This document shows, one piece after another, positions 6,423 through 13,582 of a stretch of 15,768 nucleotides of DNA. The translations under genes and the position numbers were made by a program. The notes beneath the pieces are model-generated. The model searched no databases. It saw only the letters and a program-made list of their open reading frames with translations, and was not told the origin of the DNA. The stretch is taken from NCBI GenBank assembly GCA_905236405.1, contig CAJOQB010000165.1, positions 1-15,768 on the forward strand, given 5' to 3'. This stretch comes from an uncultured Bacteroidales bacterium (GTDB taxonomy: Bacteria; Bacteroidota; Bacteroidia; Bacteroidales; P3). Each line of letters begins with the position of its first letter. Position 1 is the stretch's first letter.

Positions 6423-7895
6423 ATGAATTTGCACACAATGGAAGACAACAAACTGTTTCAAGGATATAAAGGCAGAGCCTTAGAGATATTAAAGAAATAC
6501 GATGTCCGGGTGTGGGACAAAGCCGAGGTGGACACCACCCGCGGCCACTTCAGCGGCAAGATTCTGCCCCGTGCCGAAAACACCGATGACACCCATATCG
6601 TCATGAAGGTGGTCACGGGCTACAACATCGGACTCGACATCGACACCATCACCGACATGAAGGGCGAACGCGACCCGCAGCCCAACTTCAAGGTGCCCGA
6701 GAAGGAATTCCCCTACACCAAGGGACTTCCCCATGTCAAACTGCTCGGTACCGGCGGAACCATCGCCTCGCGATTGGACTACCGTACGGGCGCTGTGATT
6801 CCCGCCTTTTCGCCCGGCGAGCTCTTCGGTGCTGTGCCTGAGTTGGCCGATATCTGTAATTTGGACACCGAGAAGGTCTTCGCTGTCTTTAGCGAGAACA
6901 TGTCGCCCAAGGAGTATATGGCTTTGGCCAACAAGATTGGCGAGGAAATCAAGAACGGCATCGACGGCATCGTCATCGGCCACGGCACCGACACGCTGGC
7001 CCATACCGCCACGGCGTTGACCTATATGTGCCAGAACCTGCCCATGCCTGTGGTGCTGGTCGGTTCGCAGCGTAGTTCGGACCGTCCCAGCTCCGACGCC
7101 GCCCTCAACCTGATGCATGCCATGACGGCTGCAGGCCACGGCGACATCGCCGAAGTGATGGTCTGCATGTTCGGCCCCACCAGCGACGAGTACGGCTTCC
7201 TGCACCGCGGCACCCGTGTCCGCAAGATGCACTCCAGCTACCGCTCCACTTTCCGCACCATCGGCGACACACCTTTGGCTACCATCAGCCGCAAAGAGGG
7301 TGCTGTGCCCATCAAGCAGCAATACAACCACCGTCGCCACGGCGAACGCAAGGTGGAGGTCATCACCGACTTGGCTTCCTACAAGGCCAGTGTCGCCGCT
7401 GCCGACCCCAACACCACCCGTATCGTCCCCGTCTTCGACGACCGTGTAGCCATCCTCTACTACTACCCCGGCATGAAGCCCGACGTCCTCGAGGCACTCA
7501 TCGACCGCGGCTACAAAGGCATCATCTGGGACGGCACCGGCTTGGGTCATGTCAACAAGGGCATGTTCGAGGCCATCCAGAAAGCCACCGACGCCGGTAT
7601 CCACCAGTACATGTGTGTGCAAACCATTTGGGGCTACACCCACATGTTTGTCTACGACACGGGTCGCGACTTGATGGCTCGCGGCATCATCCCCGCCGAC
7701 AACATGCTTTGCGAGTCGGCCTATATCAAACTTGGCTGGGCACTGGGTCTGACCCACGACCGCGAGGAGGTCCGCAAGCTGATGCTCACCCCCATCAACG
7801 ACGAAATCACCCGCCGCGAACCCTACGACGGCTACCTCATCTATCAAGGCGGTGTGCCCGAAGTCGAGGAGTTTGTCCGCAAAGTACACAAGTAA
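6423..7895 (+). CDS. gatD: Glu-tRNA(Gln) amidotransferase subunit D (asparaginase-like)
   Basis: This 490-residue glutaminase/asparaginase-type subunit makes ammonia for GatE. An N-terminal small beta domain (about residues 10-75), characteristic of GatD and absent from free asparaginases, precedes the asparaginase fold. Catalytic elements are intact: GTGGTIAS with nucleophile Thr-113, GHGTDT with Thr-189 and Asp-190, and the basic TRVRK motif with Lys-268. The QRSSDRPSSDAA stretch (216-227) is typical of GatD. A gene finder could mislabel it L-asparaginase. The start could be 6423 (ATG, 4 bp after gatE) or ATG 6438, which gives MEDNKLFQG; I cannot decide between them. Archaeal GatD is usually about 430-440 residues, so this one is longer. 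The order gatE-gatD, tight spacing and shared promoter point to coupled expression of the two subunits in equal amounts. Confidence 0.93.
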   Translation: MNLHTMEDNKLFQGYKGRALEILKKYDVRVWDKAEVDTTRGHFSGKILPRAENTDDTHIVMKVVTGYNIGLDIDTITDMKGERDPQPNFKVPEKEFPYTKGLPHVKLLGTGGTIASRLDYRTGAVIPAFSPGELFGAVPELADICNLDTEKVFAVFSENMSPKEYMALANKIGEEIKNGIDGIVIGHGTDTLAHTATALTYMCQNLPMPVVLVGSQRSSDRPSSDAALNLMHAMTAAGHGDIAEVMVCMFGPTSDEYGFLHRGTRVRKMHSSYRSTFRTIGDTPLATISRKEGAVPIKQQYNHRRHGERKVEVITDLASYKASVAAADPNTTRIVPVFDDRVAILYYYPGMKPDVLEALIDRGYKGIIWDGTGLGHVNKGMFEAIQKATDAGIHQYMCVQTIWGYTHMFVYDTGRDLMARGIIPADNMLCESAYIKLGWALGLTHDREEVRKLMLTPINDEITRREPYDGYLIYQGGVPEVEEFVRKVHK

Positions 7896-7896
7896 C

Positions 7897-8274
7897 ATGA
7901 TGAGACACCTGCAACGTTTACTGCTGATTGTTGTGGCCATGCTGACGTTGGCCTCCTGCAACCATGGCGACAAGACTCCCGAGGGTGTGGCCACCACCTT
8001 TCTCGAGGCACTCAGCCGTGGCGACTACGATGCTGCCTACTCGTGCACTACCGGCCCCGAAAGCGACCGTGAGACGGTGGCCGGTTATTACAAACAGATG
8101 CAACTCGTAGTCACCGACTATCGTGTCAATAGTGTCGACATGGATCCCGACGGACAACATGCCGTGGTCAACGTCACCACCACCATGACCTCCATCTTCA
8201 ACGCTCAGGCCGCCACCTCTGACGAGCATTACAATGCTGTCTTGGTCGACGGTCGGTGGAGACTCGACCTCTGA
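7897..8274 (+). CDS. Small lipoprotein, DUF4878-like
   Basis: This 125-residue protein starts one base after the gatD stop; ATG codons at 7897 and 7900 are adjacent and either could be used. A lipoprotein signal peptide ends in the lipobox Leu-Ala-Ser-Cys with Cys-21 as the lipid-modified residue, so the mature protein is membrane-anchored in the periplasm or at the outer membrane. The mature part begins DKTPEGVATTFLEALSRGDYD, the typical opening of DUF4878 / NTF2-like small lipoproteins, and ends in a strand DGRWRLDL. The fold often serves as a small ligand-binding or structural domain, and no enzyme residues are visible. It shares a transcript with gatED, although an extracytoplasmic lipoprotein has no evident part in tRNA amidation. 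An operon terminator follows. Confidence 0.85.
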   Translation: MMRHLQRLLLIVVAMLTLASCNHGDKTPEGVATTFLEALSRGDYDAAYSCTTGPESDRETVAGYYKQMQLVVTDYRVNSVDMDPDGQHAVVNVTTTMTSIFNAQAATSDEHYNAVLVDGRWRLDL

Positions 8275-8301
8275 CGCTGTAGACGTTGACTCTCTAATAG
8301 C

Positions 8302-8338
8302 ACAGCCCCCTCGACCATGGGTCGAGGGGGCTGTTTTT
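8302..8338 (+). terminator. Strong terminator of the gatE-gatD-lipoprotein operon
   Basis: CAGCCCCCTCGAC (8303-8315) pairs perfectly with GTCGAGGGGGCTG (8321-8333); one more A-T pair extends the stem and TTTTT follows at 8334-8338. It lies 28 bp after the lipoprotein stop. Read on the minus strand there is no T-run, so it acts mainly in the plus direction. Confidence 0.93.
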
Positions 8339-8347
8339 ATGTTGATT

Positions 8348-8485
8348 GTGATGAGCGTGCACATCGGGTTGTGACGAGCGTGCACGTCAGGGTGCCATGA
8401 GCGTGCACATCAGGGTGTCATGAGCGTGCACATCAGGGTGTCACGTGCGTGCACGTCAGGGTGCCATGTGCGTGCACGTCAGAAG
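8348..8485. repeat. Six tandem copies of a 23-bp palindromic repeat
   Basis: Units start at 8348, 8371, 8394, 8417, 8440 and 8463, each exactly 23 bp. The core GCGTGCAC is invariant and the flanks vary at a few positions. Each unit is an imperfect inverted repeat around the central GT: unit 2 has TGACG...CGTCA, and unit 5 has ACGTGC-GT-GCACGT. Unit position 5 (T or C) and position 16 (A or G) change together in five of six units, keeping a T-A or C-G pair, and the sixth would be a G-T wobble. The period is not a multiple of three and no frame is credible, so it is not coding. It fills the gap between the terminator and the stop codon of the converging ClC gene, ending 2 bp before it. The array has no spacers, so it is not CRISPR. 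Confidence 0.9.
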
Positions 8486-8487
8486 GT

Positions 8488-10281
8488 CTATTCCTCGCTC
8501 ACTTCGGAGACAAACTTGCGATAGGCTGAGAAGACATTGGCCCGCGACAGGACACCGAGGTAGCGGTTCTGCTCGTCGAGGACGATGATGTTGTAACTCA
8601 CCGTCAGGCGGAACTTGTCGATGACCGACTGCGGTGGGTCGTCGATGTAGACGATGTCGCTCACACTGACGGGGTGTATCAGGTCGTCGACCACGATGGT
8701 GTCGTACAATTCGGGACGGAACATCACCTTGCGCACGTCGTCCAACAGGATGACTCCCACAAAGCGGTCGTCCTCGGTCAGCACGGGGAAGAGGTTGCGT
8801 CGCGAGTTCTGTATGGCATCGACCAAGTCTCGCAGATGGTCGCCCTCGCGGACAATGAAGAAGTTGGTCTCTATCAGTTTCCGCATGTTCATCAGCTGGA
8901 TGGCACTGCTGTCCTTGTCGTGGGTCATCAGGTTGCCCTGTTTGGCCAGGTTGCGGGCATAGATGGAGTGGCGCTCGAAGGGACTGACGCCGATGTAGGT
9001 CACAGCCGAGGCGATGAGCAACGGCACTAACAGCACATAGCCGCCGGTGATTTCGGCGATGAGGAAAGTGGCCATGAAGGGGGCGTGCATCACGCCCGTC
9101 ATCACTGCCGCCATGCCTACCAGTGCGAAGTTGGCCGTGCTCTGTGGCGGCAAGCCCAGCTGGTTCAGCAACAAGGCCACGAAATAACCCGTTAGTCCGC
9201 CCAGTACCAACGAGGGACCGAACGTACCGCCCACACCGCCGCAGCCAATGGTGGTGGCTGTGGCGATACACTTCATGGGTATCAGTGCAAGCAGTAGCAG
9301 GATGGCTGCCCAGGCATTATCGCTCCAGGGAGCGAAGATGCTGTTGCGAAACAGTACATCCCCGTCGCCGTGCAGCAACGATGTCAGTGTGCCGTAGCCC
9401 TCACCGAAGAGGGGAGGGAAAAGGAATATCATCAAACCCAACAGCAGTCCTCCGACGATGGCCCGATAGGTGCCGTTGCCGATTTTGTGGAACAAACCCT
9501 CCACGCTGGCCGTCGACCGCAGGAAGAGGATGCTGCTCAGGGCACACACCACACCCAGGATGATGTAGAAGGGTATCTGGTTGAGTGAGAATTGCTCGAC
9601 TACGTTGAAGGCAAACTGCACGTTGGTACCCATCAGGAAGTAGGCCACTGTTGCCGCACTCAACGCTGACAGCAGCAGGGGAATGGCCGACGTCATGGTG
9701 AGGTCGAACATGAACACCTCCACCACAAACCATATGCCTGCTATGGGTGCCTTAAAGATGCCGGCAATGGCACCAGCGGCTCCGCAGCCTAACAGCAATT
9801 TGACATGTTGGGTGTTCAGTCGGAAGAAGCGTCCGATGTTGCTGCCTATGGCACTGCCCGTCGAGGCGATGGGTGCCTCAAGTCCCACGCTGCCTCCAAA
9901 GGCCACCGTCAGGGTCGAGGCTACTAACGAAGTCCACATGTTCTTGGCTGGCAGCTCGCCTTTGTGACGCGAGATGGAGAGCAGCACCGTGGGGATGCCG
10001 TGGCCTATCTCGCCACGGACAATGTATCGCACAAAGAGAATGGTCAGGATGATGCCCCCTAAGGGGTATATCAGCATCAGTCCGTTGCCACCGACGAAGG
10101 TGGGCAGGTTGAACTGCAGCAGCAGCGCGTTGACTGTGTGTACCAGTGTCTTCAGCACCACGGCGGCCAGTCCCGAGCAGAGACCCACCAAGATGCTCAG
10201 CAACGTCACGAACGTCTGGTCTGATAGATGCTTGTAGCGCCATTTCATCAGCCCCTTGTATATGCCGTTCAGAATCTTCAC
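8488..10281 (-). CDS. ClC-type chloride channel/antiporter with tandem CBS domains
   Basis: The protein has 597 residues when started at GTG 10281, which overlaps the nadD stop in GTGA; longer versions of the frame run back into nadD and lack support. About ten hydrophobic helices form the ClC core. Family signatures are GHGIP (93-97, GSGIP motif), GGSVGLEAPIASTGSAIGSN (129-148, GREGP motif, keeping the gating Glu at about 135 but with Ala for the second Gly), GIFKAPIAGIWFVVE and GGVGGTFGPSLVLGG (GxFxP motif). The last 150 or so residues hold two CBS domains, a nucleotide-binding regulatory unit. It is an inner-membrane transporter for chloride, and the retained Glu favours Cl-/H+ exchange, though this is not proven. 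The overlap suggests translational coupling to nadD. I find no terminator beyond the stop; six 23-bp palindromic repeats follow. Confidence 0.92.
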   Translation of the reverse strand: MKILNGIYKGLMKWRYKHLSDQTFVTLLSILVGLCSGLAAVVLKTLVHTVNALLLQFNLPTFVGGNGLMLIYPLGGIILTILFVRYIVRGEIGHGIPTVLLSISRHKGELPAKNMWTSLVASTLTVAFGGSVGLEAPIASTGSAIGSNIGRFFRLNTQHVKLLLGCGAAGAIAGIFKAPIAGIWFVVEVFMFDLTMTSAIPLLLSALSAATVAYFLMGTNVQFAFNVVEQFSLNQIPFYIILGVVCALSSILFLRSTASVEGLFHKIGNGTYRAIVGGLLLGLMIFLFPPLFGEGYGTLTSLLHGDGDVLFRNSIFAPWSDNAWAAILLLLALIPMKCIATATTIGCGGVGGTFGPSLVLGGLTGYFVALLLNQLGLPPQSTANFALVGMAAVMTGVMHAPFMATFLIAEITGGYVLLVPLLIASAVTYIGVSPFERHSIYARNLAKQGNLMTHDKDSSAIQLMNMRKLIETNFFIVREGDHLRDLVDAIQNSRRNLFPVLTEDDRFVGVILLDDVRKVMFRPELYDTIVVDDLIHPVSVSDIVYIDDPPQSVIDKFRLTVSYNIIVLDEQNRYLGVLSRANVFSAYRKFVSEVSEE

Positions 10282-10880
10282 ACTTGCTCCTTTCTCTCCT
10301 TGGGTTGTTCGTAGAAGTGCATCTCGGTAAGGTATCGCCATACCGGCTCGCTCAGCAGGTACTGCACCGAGTGGCCTTCGGCAATCTGTCGGCGGATATA
10401 GCTCGACGAAATTTCCATCAGTGGGCACGCCACCACCTCCACGCTGGGGTGCTGCAGGAAGGGACTCGACAGATGACCCGGTCGAGGGTACACCTTTATA
10501 TTATAGTGCTCCAAAATGTACTGGTAGTTACGCCAACGGTCGAAGTGGTCCAAATTGTCGCTCCCCATCAGCAGGCAGAACCTATGGTCGGGGTATTGGT
10601 CCGCCAGATGGGTCAGCGTGACCACCGTGTAGGAAGGGATGGGCAAGTGCATCTCCACGTCGCAGGCTTTCATCCGGTAGTTGTCGTCGATGGCTCGTCT
10701 CACCATCGCCAGACGGTGGTAGTCAGGCAGCAGCTCACGCTGCTCCTTAAAGGGGTTTTGCGGCGAGACGACAAACCATACCTCGTCCAGATTGCTGTTC
10801 TCCAGCATGGCGTTGGCAATAATCAGATGCCCCACATGGATGGGGTTGAACGAACCGAAGTATAAGCCCACTTGTTTCAT
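10278..10880 (-). CDS. nadD: Nicotinate-nucleotide adenylyltransferase
   Basis: This 200-residue cytoplasmic enzyme joins nicotinate mononucleotide with ATP to give nicotinic acid adenine dinucleotide, the last step but one of NAD synthesis. The nucleotidyltransferase motif GSFNPIHVGH (9-18) includes His-15 and His-18 of the HxGH site. FCLLMGSDNLDHFDRW (101-116) is the family's substrate-binding stretch, and ISSSYIR (157-163) matches the C-terminal (S/T)-rich ATP-binding motif. Length is normal. The start ATG at 10880 is directly followed by MKQVGLYFGS, the usual opening. I see no clear promoter between it and the upstream terminator. Its TGA overlaps the GTG start of the ClC gene by four bases. 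The chloride channel is not a usual metabolic partner of NadD. Confidence 0.96.
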   Translation of the reverse strand: MKQVGLYFGSFNPIHVGHLIIANAMLENSNLDEVWFVVSPQNPFKEQRELLPDYHRLAMVRRAIDDNYRMKACDVEMHLPIPSYTVVTLTHLADQYPDHRFCLLMGSDNLDHFDRWRNYQYILEHYNIKVYPRPGHLSSPFLQHPSVEVVACPLMEISSSYIRRQIAEGHSVQYLLSEPVWRYLTEMHFYEQPKERKEQV

Positions 10881-10901
10881 CGATTACTATCGTCGGATGG
10901 T

Positions 10902-10958
10902 GTCGTTGTCAAAAGAAACAACAAAGCCCGCCATGGCAGACTTTGTTGTTCCAACGAC
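10902..10958 (-). terminator. Long two-part hairpin terminator after the 198-residue exported protein
   Basis: AACAACAAAG (10917-10926) pairs with CTTTGTTGTT (10941-10950), with GCCATGGC inside the loop. An outer pair, GTCGTTG (10902-10908) with CAACGAC (10952-10958), extends the stem after an uneven internal loop. Read on the minus strand the inner stem runs into TTGTTGTTTCTTTTG, which is T-rich. It separates the upstream gene from nadD. Confidence 0.75.
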
Positions 10959-10974
10959 TGGTTGTATTGTCGGT

Positions 10975-11571
10975 TTAGTAGTATTTATATTTCGAAATGA
11001 TGCCGATATGGCGTAGCTTGCGGCCCTTGAAGGTGTACACCTGGCCCACCTCGCCGGCACCGCTGATGACTTTTAGCACGGCGATGTCCTCGATGTACGA
11101 CCTGGGGAACTTGCGGAAGAAGACGGCAAACACCTCTTCTTTCGTTACACCCGGGTGCAGCCCATTGGCCAGCACCACCTCGGGGTCGGTGATTTTGCCG
11201 TCCAGCATCTCCACCCGTCCGGTGAAGATGGAACGGTACATATCGATATAACTGTCGTCCAACCGGCGGATGGTGTTCACCGACACCTCCATCGAGTCGA
11301 AGTAGCGTTTGTAGCCCACCTCGCGGTACCACTGCAGTTGCGAAGAGGTGATGAACTGCTCCACCGTCTCCCATTTGCCGATGGGATAGATGACTTGTTC
11401 CGACAGGGTGTAGATGGTCATCGTGTCGGTATACACCTTCACGTCCTTCACCATGTATTCTGGACGGGCGTAGCTCATCATCCGCATGGCTTTGGCTCGC
11501 GAGCTTACCTGTTGGGCGTTACTGGCCAGGGTCGCAGCCATCAAGGCTATCATCAGGACAATTTTTCTCAT
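10975..11571 (-). CDS. Exported protein of unknown function
   Basis: This 198-residue protein has a clean signal peptide (Arg-2, Lys-3, then a hydrophobic stretch) with a predicted cut after Ser-Asn-Ala at residue 19. The mature protein mixes alpha and beta segments, is rich in Tyr, Val and Arg, has no Cys, and ends in YKYY, which is not a T9SS sorting domain. It is probably periplasmic. I do not recognise a family. It lies 57 bp downstream of the T9SS cargo gene on the same strand with no promoter in between, so the two may share a transcript; a terminator follows. GGHPGVTKEEVF-like wording around residue 140 (LANGLHPGVTKEEVFAVF) may be the most conserved part, but that is a guess from its composition. 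Confidence 0.8.
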   Translation of the reverse strand: MRKIVLMIALMAATLASNAQQVSSRAKAMRMMSYARPEYMVKDVKVYTDTMTIYTLSEQVIYPIGKWETVEQFITSSQLQWYREVGYKRYFDSMEVSVNTIRRLDDSYIDMYRSIFTGRVEMLDGKITDPEVVLANGLHPGVTKEEVFAVFFRKFPRSYIEDIAVLKVISGAGEVGQVYTFKGRKLRHIGIISKYKYY

Positions 11572-11628
11572 TTTATGTACTATCTTTATTTTTGGGGAAT
11601 AACGCCCCTTCGCTTGTTTTATTGTGTC

Positions 11629-13497
11629 TTATCTGACCACAGTCATTTTATGGATGGTGACTCCTGTGGTCGTCTCCACCCGTACCATATACAGTCCTTG
11701 TGGATAGCGGCTCACGTCTAATCGAATCGTCGAGCCCTCCACGTTGTTGTTGCTGTAGACCCTTTGCCCCATGGCATCCATCACCGTCAGGCTTCGGATG
11801 TTGCTGTTGGCCTCGATGGTGGCCGTCGTCGCTGCGGGGTTGGGGTAGAGGTCGATGGTGGCGGCGGCTCCTGTCTGGTCGATGCCGATATAACTGGCGG
11901 CAAACCGGTCGGTGGCCACGGCTGTCGACACCTCGTTGTTGTTGGCATCGGCAGGGTCGTTGTTGGCCACCACTGCCACTAAACGGCAACGCCATGCCTT
12001 GTTCGTGGTAGGCAGTTGGAAGCTAACATCGTGTTGGAACGAGTTATTTCCCATGATGGGCAACGTGGACACCACACCCCGCGACACTTGGGCGTGACGG
12101 TAACTCCTGTTCCATCCGCTGGCCGTGGCTTGTGGCATCAGCACACTGTCCTCCACAAGATAGATGTCCAGTTTCGGGTTGGCATAAGGTGCTCTATAGG
12201 TAAAGTGGCCCGACAGCGAGCCAGTGAAAGTACGGGTTGTTTCGTCAAACACGGCGTTGTTCCACTGCATATAAAGGAAGTTAGGCAGAGCGTTTCCGTT
12301 GTTCATCATGTCGGTCAGTTCGTCCATCGTCGAACTCACTCCTGTCCAAGGGCCAGGGAACAGTGGCGAGAGACGGGCACGGTTGTAGGCAATGGCAGGC
12401 ACAAAACGGTTGGGACTGTTGTACAGGCTGTCCAACCAAGTGTCATCCTCGACAGTCAAAGCATCGGTGCCGGCACCGCCATGGTGAGCCAGCATCAGAT
12501 AGTCGCCCTCGGCTCGCTCGATTGCCATCTCTGCCTGTTGCCATGCTCCAGGGCAGCTGCCGCACGAGTCGAGTAGCATCAGTTCCACCAGATTGGTGCG
12601 AGGCATCAACAGGGCACTGTCGAACACTACGATATCACCCTCCATGCTGTTGTCGCTGATGTCGTCGTCCGTACCGTTGGGATGGTGGACGGATACAACG
12701 ATATGGTATTTGTCCATCACCGACGAGCTGAAGTTGGGCGAACAGGTGAACGTATAGCTTCCTCCGTGGGGGATGTTGATGTTGCTGACATAGTTCTCTC
12801 CCCGCAGAACGCCATTCACTGTGTACTGTACACCGAAACTCGTCAGGTTGGCAGTTCCCGTGTTCACCACCCTGCCTCGTAACTCGACAGGTGTGTTCAA
12901 CTGGCAGCTGCTGGGTATGTACAGTTGTCGTAGCGACAAAGCGTTGGCGGCAGGGATGCCCACAAAGATGTTGTCAATCATTATCAAGTTCATGTCTAAC
13001 GACTGCTGCACAAAAGCGATGTGGATGCTTTTGCCTGCATAGGCTGACAAGTCAATTGTGTATTCTGTCCAATTCGAACTGCAGCGTGCCACCGAGAACA
13101 CTGCTGTGTCCTCAAACATGCTGCGGTCTGTATTGCCTTGTGTCGAAATACGTACAGCAATTCCGTCGGGGTAGGCATCCTCCAAGGCGGCAACGTCAAA
13201 TATCAGTTTGTATCCCGTTGCAGGAATCGTCATCCCCGAAGTTATCAACCATCGGTCGGCCTGGTTCACACTGTTGAACCACGATGTGCTGGCAGCACAG
13301 GGAGCGTTATTGCCTCGTTGGGTGTTTAGCACCCAAGGCTGACGGTACGAAGGATTGTAAGCCACGTTGTCGTCGCCGAACATTGTCCAGTCACTGGGAA
13401 TACCGTTCGAAAAATCCTCAGACAGCAGCGTCTGTCCATTGATGTTGCATAGCGGTATCAGAGTGACCAAAAGAAATAATAGTATTATCTTTCTCAT
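11629..13497 (-). CDS. T9SS-secreted protein: choice-of-anchor J, CARDB-like and Omp28-like domains
   Basis: Started at ATG 13497 the protein has 622 residues; an ATG three codons upstream is possible, but AAGGA lies 8-9 bases before 13497 and MRKIILLFLL is a normal signal-peptide opening. After the signal peptide (1 to about 21) comes a choice-of-anchor J / cleaved-adhesin-like domain (about 24-180; LSEDFSNGIPSDW, DRWLIT, WTEYTIDLSAYAGKSIHIAF). A CARDB-like beta domain (about 188-295) follows, then an Omp28-like thioredoxin-fold region (about 300-530) with LVELMLLDSCGSCPG and a CxxC at 312-315. The T9SS type A sorting domain closes it (about 545-622; IDLYPNPA to the terminal MTVVR). It is probably exported through SprA, encoded just upstream, and fixed to or released from the cell surface. 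The function is unknown; the CxxC could be redox-active or structural. Confidence 0.88.
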   Translation of the reverse strand: MRKIILLFLLVTLIPLCNINGQTLLSEDFSNGIPSDWTMFGDDNVAYNPSYRQPWVLNTQRGNNAPCAASTSWFNSVNQADRWLITSGMTIPATGYKLIFDVAALEDAYPDGIAVRISTQGNTDRSMFEDTAVFSVARCSSNWTEYTIDLSAYAGKSIHIAFVQQSLDMNLIMIDNIFVGIPAANALSLRQLYIPSSCQLNTPVELRGRVVNTGTANLTSFGVQYTVNGVLRGENYVSNINIPHGGSYTFTCSPNFSSSVMDKYHIVVSVHHPNGTDDDISDNSMEGDIVVFDSALLMPRTNLVELMLLDSCGSCPGAWQQAEMAIERAEGDYLMLAHHGGAGTDALTVEDDTWLDSLYNSPNRFVPAIAYNRARLSPLFPGPWTGVSSTMDELTDMMNNGNALPNFLYMQWNNAVFDETTRTFTGSLSGHFTYRAPYANPKLDIYLVEDSVLMPQATASGWNRSYRHAQVSRGVVSTLPIMGNNSFQHDVSFQLPTTNKAWRCRLVAVVANNDPADANNNEVSTAVATDRFAASYIGIDQTGAAATIDLYPNPAATTATIEANSNIRSLTVMDAMGQRVYSNNNVEGSTIRLDVSRYPQGLYMVRVETTTGVTIHKMTVVR

Positions 13498-13541
13498 TGT
13501 TAGCATCCTTTTCCTTTTGATGGTTGTGTTTGTTTGAAGTG

Positions 13542-13572
13542 CAAAAATACACAAGTTGAGTGAAATGGCAAA
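13542..13572 (-). promoter_or_regulatory. Consensus promoter of the T9SS cargo gene
   Basis: On the minus strand TTTG (13569-13572) and TATTTTTG (13542-13549) are separated by 19 bp, an exact match to the Bacteroidota sigma consensus. It lies between the sprA stop and the cargo start, so the cargo gene can be expressed independently of sprA. Confidence 0.75.
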
Positions 13573-13582
13573 AAAAAGATAT

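Noticed and set aside
6423..7895. Stand-alone L-asparaginase
   Set aside because: The N-terminal extra domain, the QRSSDRPSSDAA stretch and the partner gatE 4 bp upstream fit GatD.
8348..8485. CRISPR array
   Set aside because: The 23-bp units are directly adjacent with no unique spacers, and no cas genes are near.
10282..10428. Longer ClC protein starting inside nadD
   Set aside because: The extra 49 residues have no family resemblance and overlap nadD; the GTG at 10281 gives a normal length and coupled start.
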